DNA of 64,000 bases, from assembly GCF_019458805.1 (NCBI RefSeq), contig NZ_JAIBOA010000012.1:124001-188000 (forward strand), written 5' to 3'. Every line of letters starts with the position of its first letter. Position 1 is the stretch's first letter. The notes under the pieces were generated by a model that saw only the letters and a program-made list of their open reading frames with translations, did not search any database and was not told the DNA's origin. Below, piece after piece: positions 1-8,454 of the stretch. The stretch is from Actinomadura parmotrematis (GTDB taxonomy: Bacteria; Actinomycetota; Actinomycetes; Streptosporangiales; Streptosporangiaceae). Both the position numbers and the translations under genes were made by a program.

Positions 1-999
1 GTCCAGCTCGCGCGGCCCCGGCCAGATCCGCCAGGCGATGGAGCCGCGGCAGACGCGGGCGCCGATCGCCGCGTCGGGGGTGCGGCGCAGCGTGCGGCCC
101 CACAGCGCGAGCAGCTCGTCGGTGCGCCCGTCGGCGACGGTCTTGTCGAACCGGGGCCGGTTGGTCAGCCAGTCGGAGCTGTAGCAGCTCGTCCCGGCCT
201 GGTCCCAGAACCACAGCGGCGCGACCTCGGCCATGACGGCGCGGTCCCGCGCGGTGAAGGTCTCCGGGCGGTCGTGGTAGGTCACCGCGATGTCGGCGTA
301 CGCCGAGGCGTAGGTGAGGCTCGGCTGCGCCGCCTCGATCTTCAGGGCGGGGTAGACGAGCGAGGTCAGCACGAAGGAGAACGCGATCGGCACGAGGGTG
401 AGGGCGAGCAGCCGCGCCCAGTACCGGCGGAGCGCGATCACCAGGACGGGGACGGCGACGAGCGCCGTCAGGAACCCGTTGTTGCGGAACAGCACGAGGC
501 CGAGGAAGCCCGCGCCGATCAGCCAGAACGCCCGCGCGGGCGGCGCCTCGCCGGCGAGGCGCCGGGCGACGATCCGGCCGGTCGCGGCGAACACCACGAC
601 CGCCGAGATGGTGAACGGCACGTCCTTCCACACGAACGAGGGGAACTGGCCGAGCGAGGGGATCGCCACCGCGACGAACGCCGCGAGCGCGGCCCAGCGT
701 GCGCGCACCCCGAGGTCGTGCAGGACGTCGGCGGCGTAGGCGAGCGCCACCGCCCACAGCACGACCTGGAGGAAGGTGAGGGTGGCGAGGGTGCCGGTGC
801 CCTTCAGCGACAGCCAGACGAGCCCGTCGTAGGGCACCGAGTGGTTCGCCATCCAGTGCCCGGTGGTGACGTGCCACACGTAGGCGACCGAGTCGTAACT
901 CATCGCCCCCGGGTAGAAGGCCGCCCACCAGAGGAGCAGCACGACCTGGCAGACCGCGTAGACGGCGAGCGGGAGCCGCAGCCGTGCGGGAAGTCTCAA
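1..999 (-). CDS. Polytopic membrane protein, possible GT-C glycosyltransferase, 3' end beyond window
   Basis: Reading leftward from a TTG at 997-999 the frame stays open to the window edge (333 codons), so the C-terminus is missing. The TTG shares two bases with the flippase stop codon (TTGA overlap), which argues for co-translation. The product starts with a hydrophobic segment, then AFYPGAMSYDSVAYVWHV, a loop with an Asp typical of the first extracytoplasmic loop of lipid-sugar-using GT-C enzymes, followed by several more membrane segments and a soluble Cys-containing region near the left edge (TSCYSSDW, RVCRGSIAW). The exact family is not certain; it resembles uncharacterised actinobacterial membrane proteins found in polysaccharide loci. 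From its position it is inferred to add or transfer a sugar outside the membrane. There is no ATG or GTG in frame nearby, so the TTG start is the best choice. Confidence 0.72.
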   Translation of the reverse strand, partial: MRLPARLRLPLAVYAVCQVVLLLWWAAFYPGAMSYDSVAYVWHVTTGHWMANHSVPYDGLVWLSLKGTGTLATLTFLQVVLWAVALAYAADVLHDLGVRARWAALAAFVAVAIPSLGQFPSFVWKDVPFTISAVVVFAATGRIVARRLAGEAPPARAFWLIGAGFLGLVLFRNNGFLTALVAVPVLVIALRRYWARLLALTLVPIAFSFVLTSLVYPALKIEAAQPSLTYASAYADIAVTYHDRPETFTARDRAVMAEVAPLWFWDQAGTSCYSSDWLTNRPRFDKTVADGRTDELLALWGRTLRRTPDAAIGARVCRGSIAWRIWPGPRELD

Positions 1000-2306
1000 A
1001 GGGTCACCATTCCATCGTCGATCCGTCCCCCCGCGGGGACCGTGGCGCGGGCGGCGCCCGCCAGCCGCAGCCCGAGCAGCAGGACCGCCGCGGCGCACGA
1101 CAGCACGAGCGCGACCTCGACCCGCGGGAGCACGTCCATGGGGAGCAGGCAGGCCAGCACGAAGACCAGCAGCGCACCGGCCCACCCTAGGCCGTTGCCG
1201 GCGTGCCTGCCGAGCGCGACGAGCCCGGACTGGAACACCTGCGCGATCATGTAGAGGGCGGTGGCGCCGGCGAGCACCACGATGTCGAGGCGGCCGAGGT
1301 GGAAGCCGGCGCCGAACGCCAGGTGCAGCACCTGCGGGCCGGCCAGCGCGGCGCCGAGCACGCCCGCCGCGCCGACGGCGCCGGTCGCGGCGAGCACCCG
1401 GCGCAGCTCGCGGCCGAACGCGGGCCGGTCGCCGGCGGCGAGCGCCCGCGACAGGCCGGGCAGCAGCACCGCCTGCACCGCCTGGAACAGGAACAGCGGG
1501 ACGCGGGCGACGACGAACGCGGCGAGGAACCGCCCGGCGGCGTCGCTGCCGGGGTCCAGCAGCCGGACCGCGACCATCGCGGCGTTGGCGACGCCCTGCG
1601 CGCAGACGGCGGCGAGCAGCAGCCAGCCGAGGTTCACCGAGATCTCCGACCAGGCCGCGGCCGGGCCGGGGCGGAGCGCGGCGCGCGTCCCGGGGGCGGT
1701 GGCGAGCACCGACAGCAGCGGCGCGGCCGCGAGCAGCCAGGCGTAGGGGGCGGCGGTGTGCACGCCGGCCGCGAACAGCGCGAGGCAGCCGGCGATGCGG
1801 ACGCCGCCCTCCAGCCCGAGCTGGGCGGAGTACCAGCCGAACCGGCCGGTGCCCGAGAACGCGCCGCGGGTGACGTACTGGGCCGACATCGCCGCGAGCG
1901 CGGCGCCGAGCGCGAGCAGCGGCGCCCAGCGGCCGTCGAACAGCCGGCCGACGAGGGCGGGGGCGAGCAGCGCGCCCGCCGCGAGGAGCACGGCGAGGAC
2001 GGCGGCGGCGCCCGCGGCGGTGCGGGCGAGCACCGGGGCGCCGCCCTGGCCGAGCTGCCCGCGGTGCGCGAGGGCCCGCCCGGCCTCCTGCTCGAACGGC
2101 AGGAAGGCGCCGATGCCGAAGGTGTAGACGAGCGTCCACAGCGTGGACAGCGAGGCGAACTCGCGCGGTCCGACGGCGCGCGCCGACAGGACCAGGTAGA
2201 CCGTCGCCGACACGCCGAGCAGCACCAGCCCGGCACCGACGATCATGGTGCCCCGGCCGGCGGTCGGCGCGGCGCGGCGGCCGGGGGGTGCCGTCGCCGC
2301 GCTCAC
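996..2306 (-). CDS. Polysaccharide flippase (MOP/Wzx-like)
   Basis: This 436-residue protein is almost entirely membrane segments, about 12-14, with small loops and Arg-rich cytoplasmic turns. That is the layout of Wzx/MurJ-type lipid-linked oligosaccharide flippases of the MOP superfamily (usually 400-500 residues). The chosen GTG (2304-2306) overlaps the stop codon of the DUF2304 gene as GTGA, and the product begins MSAATAPPGRRAAP before the first helix. The frame stays open far upstream, but that part lies inside the GT2 gene in another frame. Its neighbours, a GT2, DUF2304 and a GT-C-like membrane protein, suggest it exports the undecaprenyl- or polyprenyl-linked repeat built by this locus. 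The substrate cannot be told from sequence. Confidence 0.85.
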   Translation of the reverse strand: MSAATAPPGRRAAPTAGRGTMIVGAGLVLLGVSATVYLVLSARAVGPREFASLSTLWTLVYTFGIGAFLPFEQEAGRALAHRGQLGQGGAPVLARTAAGAAAVLAVLLAAGALLAPALVGRLFDGRWAPLLALGAALAAMSAQYVTRGAFSGTGRFGWYSAQLGLEGGVRIAGCLALFAAGVHTAAPYAWLLAAAPLLSVLATAPGTRAALRPGPAAAWSEISVNLGWLLLAAVCAQGVANAAMVAVRLLDPGSDAAGRFLAAFVVARVPLFLFQAVQAVLLPGLSRALAAGDRPAFGRELRRVLAATGAVGAAGVLGAALAGPQVLHLAFGAGFHLGRLDIVVLAGATALYMIAQVFQSGLVALGRHAGNGLGWAGALLVFVLACLLPMDVLPRVEVALVLSCAAAVLLLGLRLAGAARATVPAGGRIDDGMVTL

Positions 2307-2740
2307 CGGCGCTCGGGCCGCTCGTCGCGGGGCTCCGCCGAGGCGGCGGGCGCGGTACCGGCGGGCGCGGCGTCCGGGCGCTGGAGCAGCGCCGCGCAGC
2401 GGCCCTCGTGCTCCAGCCGGTCCAGGCGCTCCAGGCCGATCGTCTCGGCCAGCGTGCGCACCTTGTCCTCCAGCCGGCTCACCTCCGAGCTGAGCTGCAC
2501 GTTCGCGGTGAGCAGGACCAGGCTCGCCCCGAAGAACAGCAGGTTGGCCGGCACCTGCACGCCGGTGATGTCGGCGAGCCAGGTCAGCACGTCCGGGAAG
2601 ATCGCGAGGACGGCGATGGCGACGGCGACGAGCACCCACACGACCGCGTACTTCTCGCGCAGCCGGCGCCGCCGCAGCATCTCGAAGATCACCAGCATGG
2701 AGATGCCGGCGCCGAGCAGCCCGAGGCCGTAGACGTTCAC
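2303..2740 (-). CDS. DUF2304 membrane protein
   Basis: This 145-residue protein has three predicted membrane helices (about residues 4-20, 30-50 and 64-82). A short coiled-coil stretch follows (SSEVSRLEDKVRTLAETIG) and then a low-complexity Ala/Pro tail. This is the DUF2304 layout, a small membrane family often encoded next to GT2 dolichol-phosphate-sugar synthases and flippases. The GTG start (2738-2740) overlaps the GT2 stop as GTGA, and its own stop overlaps the flippase start in the same way, so the three genes form one tight translational unit. No enzymatic residues are visible. A scaffold or accessory role for the GT2 is inferred only from conserved neighbourhood. Confidence 0.85.
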   Translation of the reverse strand: MNVYGLGLLGAGISMLVIFEMLRRRRLREKYAVVWVLVAVAIAVLAIFPDVLTWLADITGVQVPANLLFFGASLVLLTANVQLSSEVSRLEDKVRTLAETIGLERLDRLEHEGRCAALLQRPDAAPAGTAPAASAEPRDERPERR

Positions 2741-3501
2741 TCCGGCCGCACCTTCTGCGGGCGGACGAGCGCCATGCCGAGCGCGACGACGGCGCGGCAG
2801 AGGTAGATCGCGGCGCGCACCGGGGACTGGCTCGCCCGGCCGCCCGCGCGCGGCCGCATCGCGACCGGGAGCTGGCGGACGGTGCAGCCCGAGCGGATCG
2901 CGATGACCAGCGTCTCCACCGTGTCGCCGAGGTACTCGGCCGGGTAGTGCTCGGCGAACAGCTCGATGGCGCGCGGCCCGGCCGCGCGGAACCCGCTGGT
3001 CGTGTCGGTGAGGCGGGTGCCGGCGAGGCGCGACAGCACCGCCGACAGCATGACCATGGCCCAGCGGCGCGGCCCCCGGCCCGCCGAGTAGGCCCCCTCG
3101 CCGGCGAAGCGGGCGCCGACGACCACGTCGGCCTCGCCGAGCGCGGCGACCAGCGCGCCGATGTAGGAGGCGTCGTGCTGGCCGTCGCCGTCCACCTGGA
3201 CGACCGACCGGTAGCCGTGCGCGAGGGCGTACCGGTACCCGGCGCGCATCGCGCCGCCGACCCCGAGGTTGAAGGGGAACTGCACGACGGGGGCGCCGGC
3301 GTCGCGGGCCGCGCCCGCGGTGTTGTCGCTCGACCCGTCGTCAACGACGAGCACGTCCACCGGCGGCTCGCAGAGCGCGAGCTCGGCGAGGACGCCGCCG
3401 ATGCTGGCCTCCTCGTTCAGCGCGGGCACGACGACGAGCGTCGCGGCGCGCGGCGGCTCCCCGGCGTCGCCGGGCGGTGCGTCCGTGGCGAGTTCGGAAA
3501 T
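2737..3501 (-). CDS. GT2 glycosyltransferase, DPM1-like; probable ATT start
   Basis: The product has the GT2 nucleotide-sugar fold: VVVPALNEE in strand 1, DVLVVDDGSSDNT, and the metal-binding DGDGQHD motif near residue 100. It ends with a basic C-terminus and a weak hydrophobic segment, as in polyprenyl-phosphate mannose or glucose synthases. The first ordinary start codon in frame is a GTG at 3429, but that falls inside strand 1 and would delete LVV. No in-frame ATG, GTG or TTG lies further upstream. An ATT at 3499-3501 has GGAGGG seven bases before it and would give MSELATDAPPGD and 254 residues, so ATT initiation (as in infC) is the favoured reading. The gene heads the DUF2304-flippase unit through a GTGA overlap and probably supplies a lipid-phosphate-sugar donor. 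Confidence 0.8.
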   Translation of the reverse strand: MSELATDAPPGDAGEPPRAATLVVVPALNEEASIGGVLAELALCEPPVDVLVVDDGSSDNTAGAARDAGAPVVQFPFNLGVGGAMRAGYRYALAHGYRSVVQVDGDGQHDASYIGALVAALGEADVVVGARFAGEGAYSAGRGPRRWAMVMLSAVLSRLAGTRLTDTTSGFRAAGPRAIELFAEHYPAEYLGDTVETLVIAIRSGCTVRQLPVAMRPRAGGRASQSPVRAAIYLCRAVVALGMALVRPQKVRPE

Positions 3502-3922
3502 GGTGCGGCCCTCCGTTCCCCGTCGCCCCGGCGCCGCGGGGGCGCCGGGACGGCCCCCTCCGCCGGGCGGAGGAGGCTTCCTTGCGGATGTGCGTCGCCG
3601 GGGCCCGCGGGCCGGCCCCCACCGGCGCGCCCCGGCGGGTCAGGGCGTGGGCCGGCGGCATGGGACCGGACGTCGGTCCGGCTGTCGCGCGTCCACCGGC
3701 GCCGCCGTGCGAGCAGGGCGGTGAAGGCCGACCGGCGGAGCGGGCACGGCCCACGACGAGAAGACCAGGGCAATCCGTGAGTATAACGACGCGGGCGCGC
3801 CGATCGTGCCCGGCGCGCGCGGGCGGGCTCCCTTCGGCTCACCTGGCCCATGACGGCCCTGTACCCCGGAAACCACCGGACCCTTCCCCCCGAAAGGGTT
3901 CTTTGCCCCCGGCCGGGGACCG
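3502..3922. other. Intergenic region without a supported gene
   Basis: These 421 bases separate the GT2 start from the stop of the next leftward gene. I find no reading frame with credible start and coding character on either strand; the open frames are GC-rich shadows. The right end carries the hairpin listed at 3880-3899. The GT2 promoter must lie in this segment, but no convincing -10/-35 pair stands out. Short inverted C/G-rich runs occur near 3556-3575. Confidence 0.6.
3880..3899 (-). terminator. Weak hairpin downstream of the 3923 gene
   Basis: A six-base stem (ACCCTT at 3880-3885, AAGGGT at 3894-3899) encloses an 8-base loop about 25 bases past the stop of the leftward membrane protein gene. 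No U-tract follows, so this is a possible but weak terminator. Confidence 0.3.
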
Positions 3923-5437
3923 CTAGAGCCGGCCCGCCTCCTCCACCGCCCGGTCCTCGGCGGGGGCGGGCGCGGGCCGCCGCCCCGGCTCGCGGACGCA
4001 GGCGAGGACGGCGGCCAGCACCGCGAACGGGACGGCCGGCAGCACGTACCGGTAGTCGAAGTCGGCCGTGGCGGCCGGCACGACGAGCAGGGCCAGCCCG
4101 ACCGACCAGGGCAGCAGCACGGCGCCGCCGAGGCGCCGGATCCGCAGGACGATCCCGGCGAGGCCGACCGCCAGCATGATCCCGAGGGGCGTGCCGTGCA
4201 GGTAGGCCCAGGACTGGTAGCCGCGCATCGTCGCCGCGTAGGGCTCGACGACGCGCACGTCGGCGGTCCGGCCCCCGTACAGGCGGCCGGGCACCGCGTC
4301 CCGGTCGGTGATGGCGGCGCCGACCGGGAACTCGTACGTCCGCATGATCGCCGCCGACGGGTAGGCGGTGCGCCGCCAGGCGAAGGCGCGCCAGGTGTCG
4401 CGCCAGACCACCGCCAGGTAGTCGCCGGGCTGCTCGGTGATCGCCGCCGTCGCGAACGCGCCGGCCAGCTCGTTGGCCTGCGGGTCGTACAGCCCGCCCG
4501 GCAGCTGCCGGAACCCCGAGTTCCCGCCCCACAGCGCCGACAGCGCCGGCGCGTACGCGGGGTTGGGCGGGATGCCGTCCCGGCAGAGGATCGCCACCCG
4601 CGGCTCCGGCTTGATCACCGAGCACTTGGCGAACGCGACGGTGCGGCCGTACAGCCAGATCTTGTCGGTGGTGGTGATGGAGTAGGTGCCGTAGAAGGCG
4701 TGGAACCAGGTCATGTAGGCGGCGACGGGCAGCACCGCCGCGGCCGCGGCGGCGGCGATCGGCCGCCAGCCCGCCCGGCGGAGCGCGAGGCAGACCAGCA
4801 CGACGATCAGCATGGGCAGCCCGACCGAGCGGACCATCGCGGCGGCCGAGACGGCCAGCCCGGCGAGCGCGCCCGCCCACCAGCTCGTCCGCCGCCGCCA
4901 CATGACGAGGGCGACGCCGGCGACCAGCCCGAAGGTGAACAGCGAGTCCGACATCATCATGTGCTCGAGCTGGATCGTGTACGCGTCGTAGAGCACCGGG
5001 ACCGTCGCGAGGGCGGCGACCGCCCCCGCGAGCAGGGGCCACCGGGGCCGGGAGGCGAGCACGGCCCGCCGGCACAGGGCGTAGACGATGACGCCGACGA
5101 GCAGCCCGAGGGCGTGCTGCGCGGCGAGCACCACGCGGAAGTCGTGGGCGGGCTTCAGCAGCAGCAGGAACAGCGAGTACCCGCCGGGCCGCAGCTGCGA
5201 GGGCCGCCCGTCCAGCGCCGTCTGGAGGTAGGTGTGCGAGTCGCCGAACAGCCCCATCGTCGGGTAGCCGCGGATCGCCGTCCAGCGCAGCCAGGCCGCG
5301 CCCGCGAGGACCACCGCGAACAGCCCGTGCGCGCGCAGCCACCGCAGGAGGGACCGCGCCCCCGACCCCGCCGCCTCCACCACGCGCTCCTGCGACGGCA
5401 CGCTGCGAACGGCCGCCTTCGAGACCCTCTCAAGCAC
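3923..5437 (-). CDS. GT-C-like polytopic membrane protein
   Basis: This 504-residue protein has about ten membrane helices. An early extracytoplasmic loop reads GLFGDSHTYLQTAL, where the Asp resembles the catalytic acid of GT-C mannosyl- or arabinosyltransferases that use polyprenyl-phosphate sugars. A large soluble loop sits between about residues 240 and 400, and the short tail is Pro/Ala-rich. The start is taken as the GTG at 5435-5437 because GGAG lies five bases before it; an in-frame start at 5533 exists but lacks a ribosome site. It follows the tandem glycosyltransferase gene after 120 bases. It probably transfers sugars on the outer face of the membrane; the exact donor is unknown. 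Confidence 0.78.
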   Translation of the reverse strand: MLERVSKAAVRSVPSQERVVEAAGSGARSLLRWLRAHGLFAVVLAGAAWLRWTAIRGYPTMGLFGDSHTYLQTALDGRPSQLRPGGYSLFLLLLKPAHDFRVVLAAQHALGLLVGVIVYALCRRAVLASRPRWPLLAGAVAALATVPVLYDAYTIQLEHMMMSDSLFTFGLVAGVALVMWRRRTSWWAGALAGLAVSAAAMVRSVGLPMLIVVLVCLALRRAGWRPIAAAAAAAVLPVAAYMTWFHAFYGTYSITTTDKIWLYGRTVAFAKCSVIKPEPRVAILCRDGIPPNPAYAPALSALWGGNSGFRQLPGGLYDPQANELAGAFATAAITEQPGDYLAVVWRDTWRAFAWRRTAYPSAAIMRTYEFPVGAAITDRDAVPGRLYGGRTADVRVVEPYAATMRGYQSWAYLHGTPLGIMLAVGLAGIVLRIRRLGGAVLLPWSVGLALLVVPAATADFDYRYVLPAVPFAVLAAVLACVREPGRRPAPAPAEDRAVEEAGRL

Positions 5438-5557
5438 CCTGGCTCCGTAGCTGGATCCGCTCGGCCGACACCCGCCCGAAAGCGCCGGGCCTCCCGCCAG
5501 AGCATAGTGCCGGGGGGCCCGGAGCCTTGCCACAGCACGCTTTCGGCGGTTCCGCCG

Positions 5558-7756
5558 TCAGCGCATCATGGCCGGGCCGAGGTCGGCGGGCGCGTGCCCG
5601 GCGAGGGCGTCGACGAGCTGCGCGCAGACCTCGTCCAGGCCGTAGGCGGCGCGGACCTGGGCGCGGCCGTCGCGCCGGTCGGCGTCCCAGCGGCCGAGCC
5701 GGACGGTGTCGGCGATCGACTGCGCCATCTCCGTGGTGCTGCGGTGGATCCACCGGGTGTCGTAGATGGTGTCGGCGCCCGGCCAGTTCAGCAGGGCCGG
5801 GACGGCGCCCGCCGCCATGCCCTCGGCCGGTGCGAGGTGGAAGCTCTCGTCGTCGCTGGTGGACAGCACGAACCCGATGCGGCGCAGCCACGCCGCGACG
5901 TCGCGCCCGTAGTCGTCGAAGACGACGCCGCCCGACAGCAGCGGCGAGCGCCGCACCCGCCGGAACGCCTCCTCGAAGTGGGCGCGCTCCTCGGGCTTCT
6001 GCCAGATCCACCAGTAGTCCCACGGCAGCTTGGACTTCACGAACAGCGTGAACCGCGGGTCGTCGCGGCGCAGCTCCTCCAGCACGTCCAGGGCCAGGTC
6101 GAAGCGCTTGCGCGACGGGGCGAGGCCGATGAAGCCGAGGTGGTGCTCGGCGCCCTCCAGCTTCGGCCGGTCGAGCTGCTTGTCGTCGACCCAGTTGGGG
6201 ATGACGACGACCTTGTCCGACGGCCAGCCGGTCTTGGCGAGCGTCAGGTCGCGGTAGTGCGGGCTGACGCAGATGACCTTGTCGACGTTGTCGATGGCGA
6301 GCTTGCGCGGCCAGTCGGCGTACAGCTCGAACCGGTGCAGGCGGACCAGCAGCCGCTGCCCGGGGCGCTTCCGCTCGGCGTACCAGAGCGCGTTCGGGCC
6401 GCACCACTCGCAGAGGATGACGTCGGCCCAGTCGAGCAGCTCCTCGCCCTTGGCCGGGTCGTGGACGCGCAGCGCCGACCAGTGGTCGACGCGGACCTCC
6501 ATGTCGGGCCGCGAGTTCAGGTAGTCCAGCAGCCGGGTGAAGAACTTCAGGTCGTGCCCGGCGATGCCGACGCGCAGCTTGCGGCCGCCGCCCGCCGCGA
6601 GGACCTTCTCGTCGGCGGCGGGGAACGCGTCCGCGAGGTATCCGGCGAGCCGCGCCGACGAGGCGTCCAGGGTGTAGTCCTCGGCGGCGGCGCGGCAGCG
6701 GGCGGCGGCCAGCGCGTACAGCTCGGGGTCCTTGGCGACGCGGTCGAGGGCGTCGGCGACGTCGTCCTCGGTCGCGACGAACAGCGGGTAGTCGGCGCCG
6801 AACAGCCGCTCGTGCATGGGCGTGCGGTTCAGCACGACCGGCACGTTGAGCAGGCCGCACTCCAGCAGCTTGGTCGACAGCTCCAGGCTGGAGTCCAGCG
6901 ACGGGTGCCGCCAGGACAGGCCGACGTCGCAGGCGGCGGTGAGCCGCATCGCCTCGGCGCGCGGGTGGCCGCCGTGCCAGACGACGCCGGGCGCCGACTC
7001 CAGCGCGGCCTGCATGCGCGGCGCGTAGCCGGGGTCGCCGGGGTCGACGTGGACCTTGTCGCCGATCATGTGGACCTCGGCGTCCACGGTGAGCCGCGCG
7101 GGCAGCCGCGTCATCTCGTAGGTGTTCCAGCGCGGCGCGAACTTGCCCGTGTAGACGAGCTTCAGCGCGCGCCCGGCCGGGGCGCCCTCGGCGCGCGGCT
7201 CCAGCCCCTCGGGCAGCGCCACGACCGGCGGGAACAGCACGCTCTTGCCGGCCGTCGCGGGGACGGCGCTCTCCATGAAGCAGCGCAGCTCCTCGGTCTG
7301 GCAGAGCAGCATCCGGGAGGCGTCGGCGATGCGGCGCAGCTCCCCGAACGCGGCGCCGGTGAACTCGGCCGGGTGCTGCGGGACGTCGGTGAGGTACGTC
7401 CAGAGGCGCCCGGCGAGCGGCCCGGCGGCGAGCTTGGCGGCGATCTGCCGGCCGCGCACCACGACCAGGTCGAACGGGTCGGCCTCGTCCAGCTCGGCGA
7501 GCACCCCGGCCGCCCAGCGCGGCACCATGACGGCGTGGTCGGGGATGCGGCCGGCGGCGTGCGGGCTGTGCACGGTGACGCCGGGCAGGCCGCGCAGCGG
7601 GTCGACGAGGCGGCCGGTGCGCACCGGCGCCTTCAGCACGAGGGTCACCTCGCAGCCGGCGCGGGCCAGGGACTGCACCATGCCCTGGACCCAGATCGCC
7701 GAGCCGTCGATCAGGTTCAGATCGACGTCTCCGTAGACGAGGGCGCGAAGCGGCAC
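5558..7756 (-). CDS. Tandem two-domain GT-B glycosyltransferase
   Basis: The 732-residue product carries two successive GT-B (GT4-like) units. The first, about residues 1-355, ends with a donor-site region (LKLVYTGKFAPRWNTYEM, later LSTKLLECGLLNVPVVLN). The second, about 365-732, has LRVGIAGHDLKFF at its start, the VICVSPHYRDLTLAKTGWP and VVIPNWVDD linker typical of GT4, and an acidic ES/AEGMAAG donor motif near its end. Start choice: the GTG at 7754-7756 has AAAGGA six bases upstream; an alternative GTG at 7771 overlaps the preceding stop as GTGA and adds five residues. It lies 11 bases after the coiled-coil gene. Two transferases in one chain suggest two consecutive glycosyl additions to the same acceptor, but linkage and donors are unknown. 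Confidence 0.85.
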   Translation of the reverse strand: MPLRALVYGDVDLNLIDGSAIWVQGMVQSLARAGCEVTLVLKAPVRTGRLVDPLRGLPGVTVHSPHAAGRIPDHAVMVPRWAAGVLAELDEADPFDLVVVRGRQIAAKLAAGPLAGRLWTYLTDVPQHPAEFTGAAFGELRRIADASRMLLCQTEELRCFMESAVPATAGKSVLFPPVVALPEGLEPRAEGAPAGRALKLVYTGKFAPRWNTYEMTRLPARLTVDAEVHMIGDKVHVDPGDPGYAPRMQAALESAPGVVWHGGHPRAEAMRLTAACDVGLSWRHPSLDSSLELSTKLLECGLLNVPVVLNRTPMHERLFGADYPLFVATEDDVADALDRVAKDPELYALAAARCRAAAEDYTLDASSARLAGYLADAFPAADEKVLAAGGGRKLRVGIAGHDLKFFTRLLDYLNSRPDMEVRVDHWSALRVHDPAKGEELLDWADVILCEWCGPNALWYAERKRPGQRLLVRLHRFELYADWPRKLAIDNVDKVICVSPHYRDLTLAKTGWPSDKVVVIPNWVDDKQLDRPKLEGAEHHLGFIGLAPSRKRFDLALDVLEELRRDDPRFTLFVKSKLPWDYWWIWQKPEERAHFEEAFRRVRRSPLLSGGVVFDDYGRDVAAWLRRIGFVLSTSDDESFHLAPAEGMAAGAVPALLNWPGADTIYDTRWIHRSTTEMAQSIADTVRLGRWDADRRDGRAQVRAAYGLDEVCAQLVDALAGHAPADLGPAMMR

Positions 7757-7767
7757 GTTGGTTCCTT

Positions 7768-8454
7768 TCACGGGACGAGCAGGTCGGCGAGCTGGACGGG
7801 CGCGGTCGCCCGCGCGTCCCACTCCAGGCAGGCCAGGGTCGGCGGCGGGTTCTCGCCCCACAGCACCACGGGCAGCTCCCGGGCCTTGGCGATCCGGCGC
7901 AGGTCGTGGACGGCGCGGTCGCGGTCGTACATGCCGGGCTGGCCGAGGTAGGCCCACGGGCCGCCGGGCGCGCCCGCCGTCGTGTCGATCAGCAGCAGGT
8001 CGGCGTCGGCGGACGCCAGCACGATCTTGGCGTCGTGCGGGTAGAGCGGGACCGTCCGCGCGTGGTCCGCGAGCGCGTCCCGGGTGCCCGCGCCGAACAC
8101 GCCCGCGACGATGAGCGTGGTGCACGGGTTGGCGACGAGCAGCCGGTCCTCGGGCCGCTCGGCGGCCTCGAACACCGCGGCGTCGCCGCCCTTGACGGCG
8201 GGCGCGGCCTGCGGGACGTGCCGGTTCTTCCACAGCCGGTACAGGTCGCGCGGGAGCCGGGTGCCGCGCTTGGGGTTGCGCGCGGTGCCGGCGAGCAGCC
8301 GCCCGGCCTGCCAGGTGGTGGAGCCCTCCAGCGCGGCGAGGCGCTTCTCGGCGAGCGCGAGGCGCTCGTCCCGGTCGCGCAGCGCCGAGCGCAGCTTGGC
8401 GGCCTGCTGGTGCGCCTTGGCGAGCGCGGCGGCGTCGGAGGCGGGGTCAGTCAC
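7768..8454 (-). CDS. Coiled-coil protein of glycan locus, unknown function
   Basis: I do not recognise a catalytic family for this 228-residue protein. Residues 1-45 form a charged heptad-like helix (AKAHQQAAKLRSALRDRDER) ending in LEGSTTWQAGRLL, a phrase often seen at the ends of coiled coils in actinobacterial glycosyltransferases and methyltransferases. Residues 75-228 look like an alpha/beta domain (VANPCTTLIVAGVFG, KIVLASADADLLLIDTT, LPVVLWGENPP), similar in feel to a nucleotide- or sugar-binding Rossmann half without a clear active site. The gene overlaps the epimerase by eight bases and is followed closely by the tandem glycosyltransferase, so it probably acts with that enzyme, perhaps as a partner subunit or length-control scaffold. 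Confidence 0.7.
   Translation of the reverse strand: MTDPASDAAALAKAHQQAAKLRSALRDRDERLALAEKRLAALEGSTTWQAGRLLAGTARNPKRGTRLPRDLYRLWKNRHVPQAAPAVKGGDAAVFEAAERPEDRLLVANPCTTLIVAGVFGAGTRDALADHARTVPLYPHDAKIVLASADADLLLIDTTAGAPGGPWAYLGQPGMYDRDRAVHDLRRIAKARELPVVLWGENPPPTLACLEWDARATAPVQLADLLVP

Noticed and set aside
4196-7951. A 1251-codon rightward open frame
   Set aside because: It runs antisense to the GT-C-like, tandem GT and coiled-coil genes. Its product is a low-complexity Arg/Gly/Val/His-rich string, the usual shadow of GC-rich third positions.
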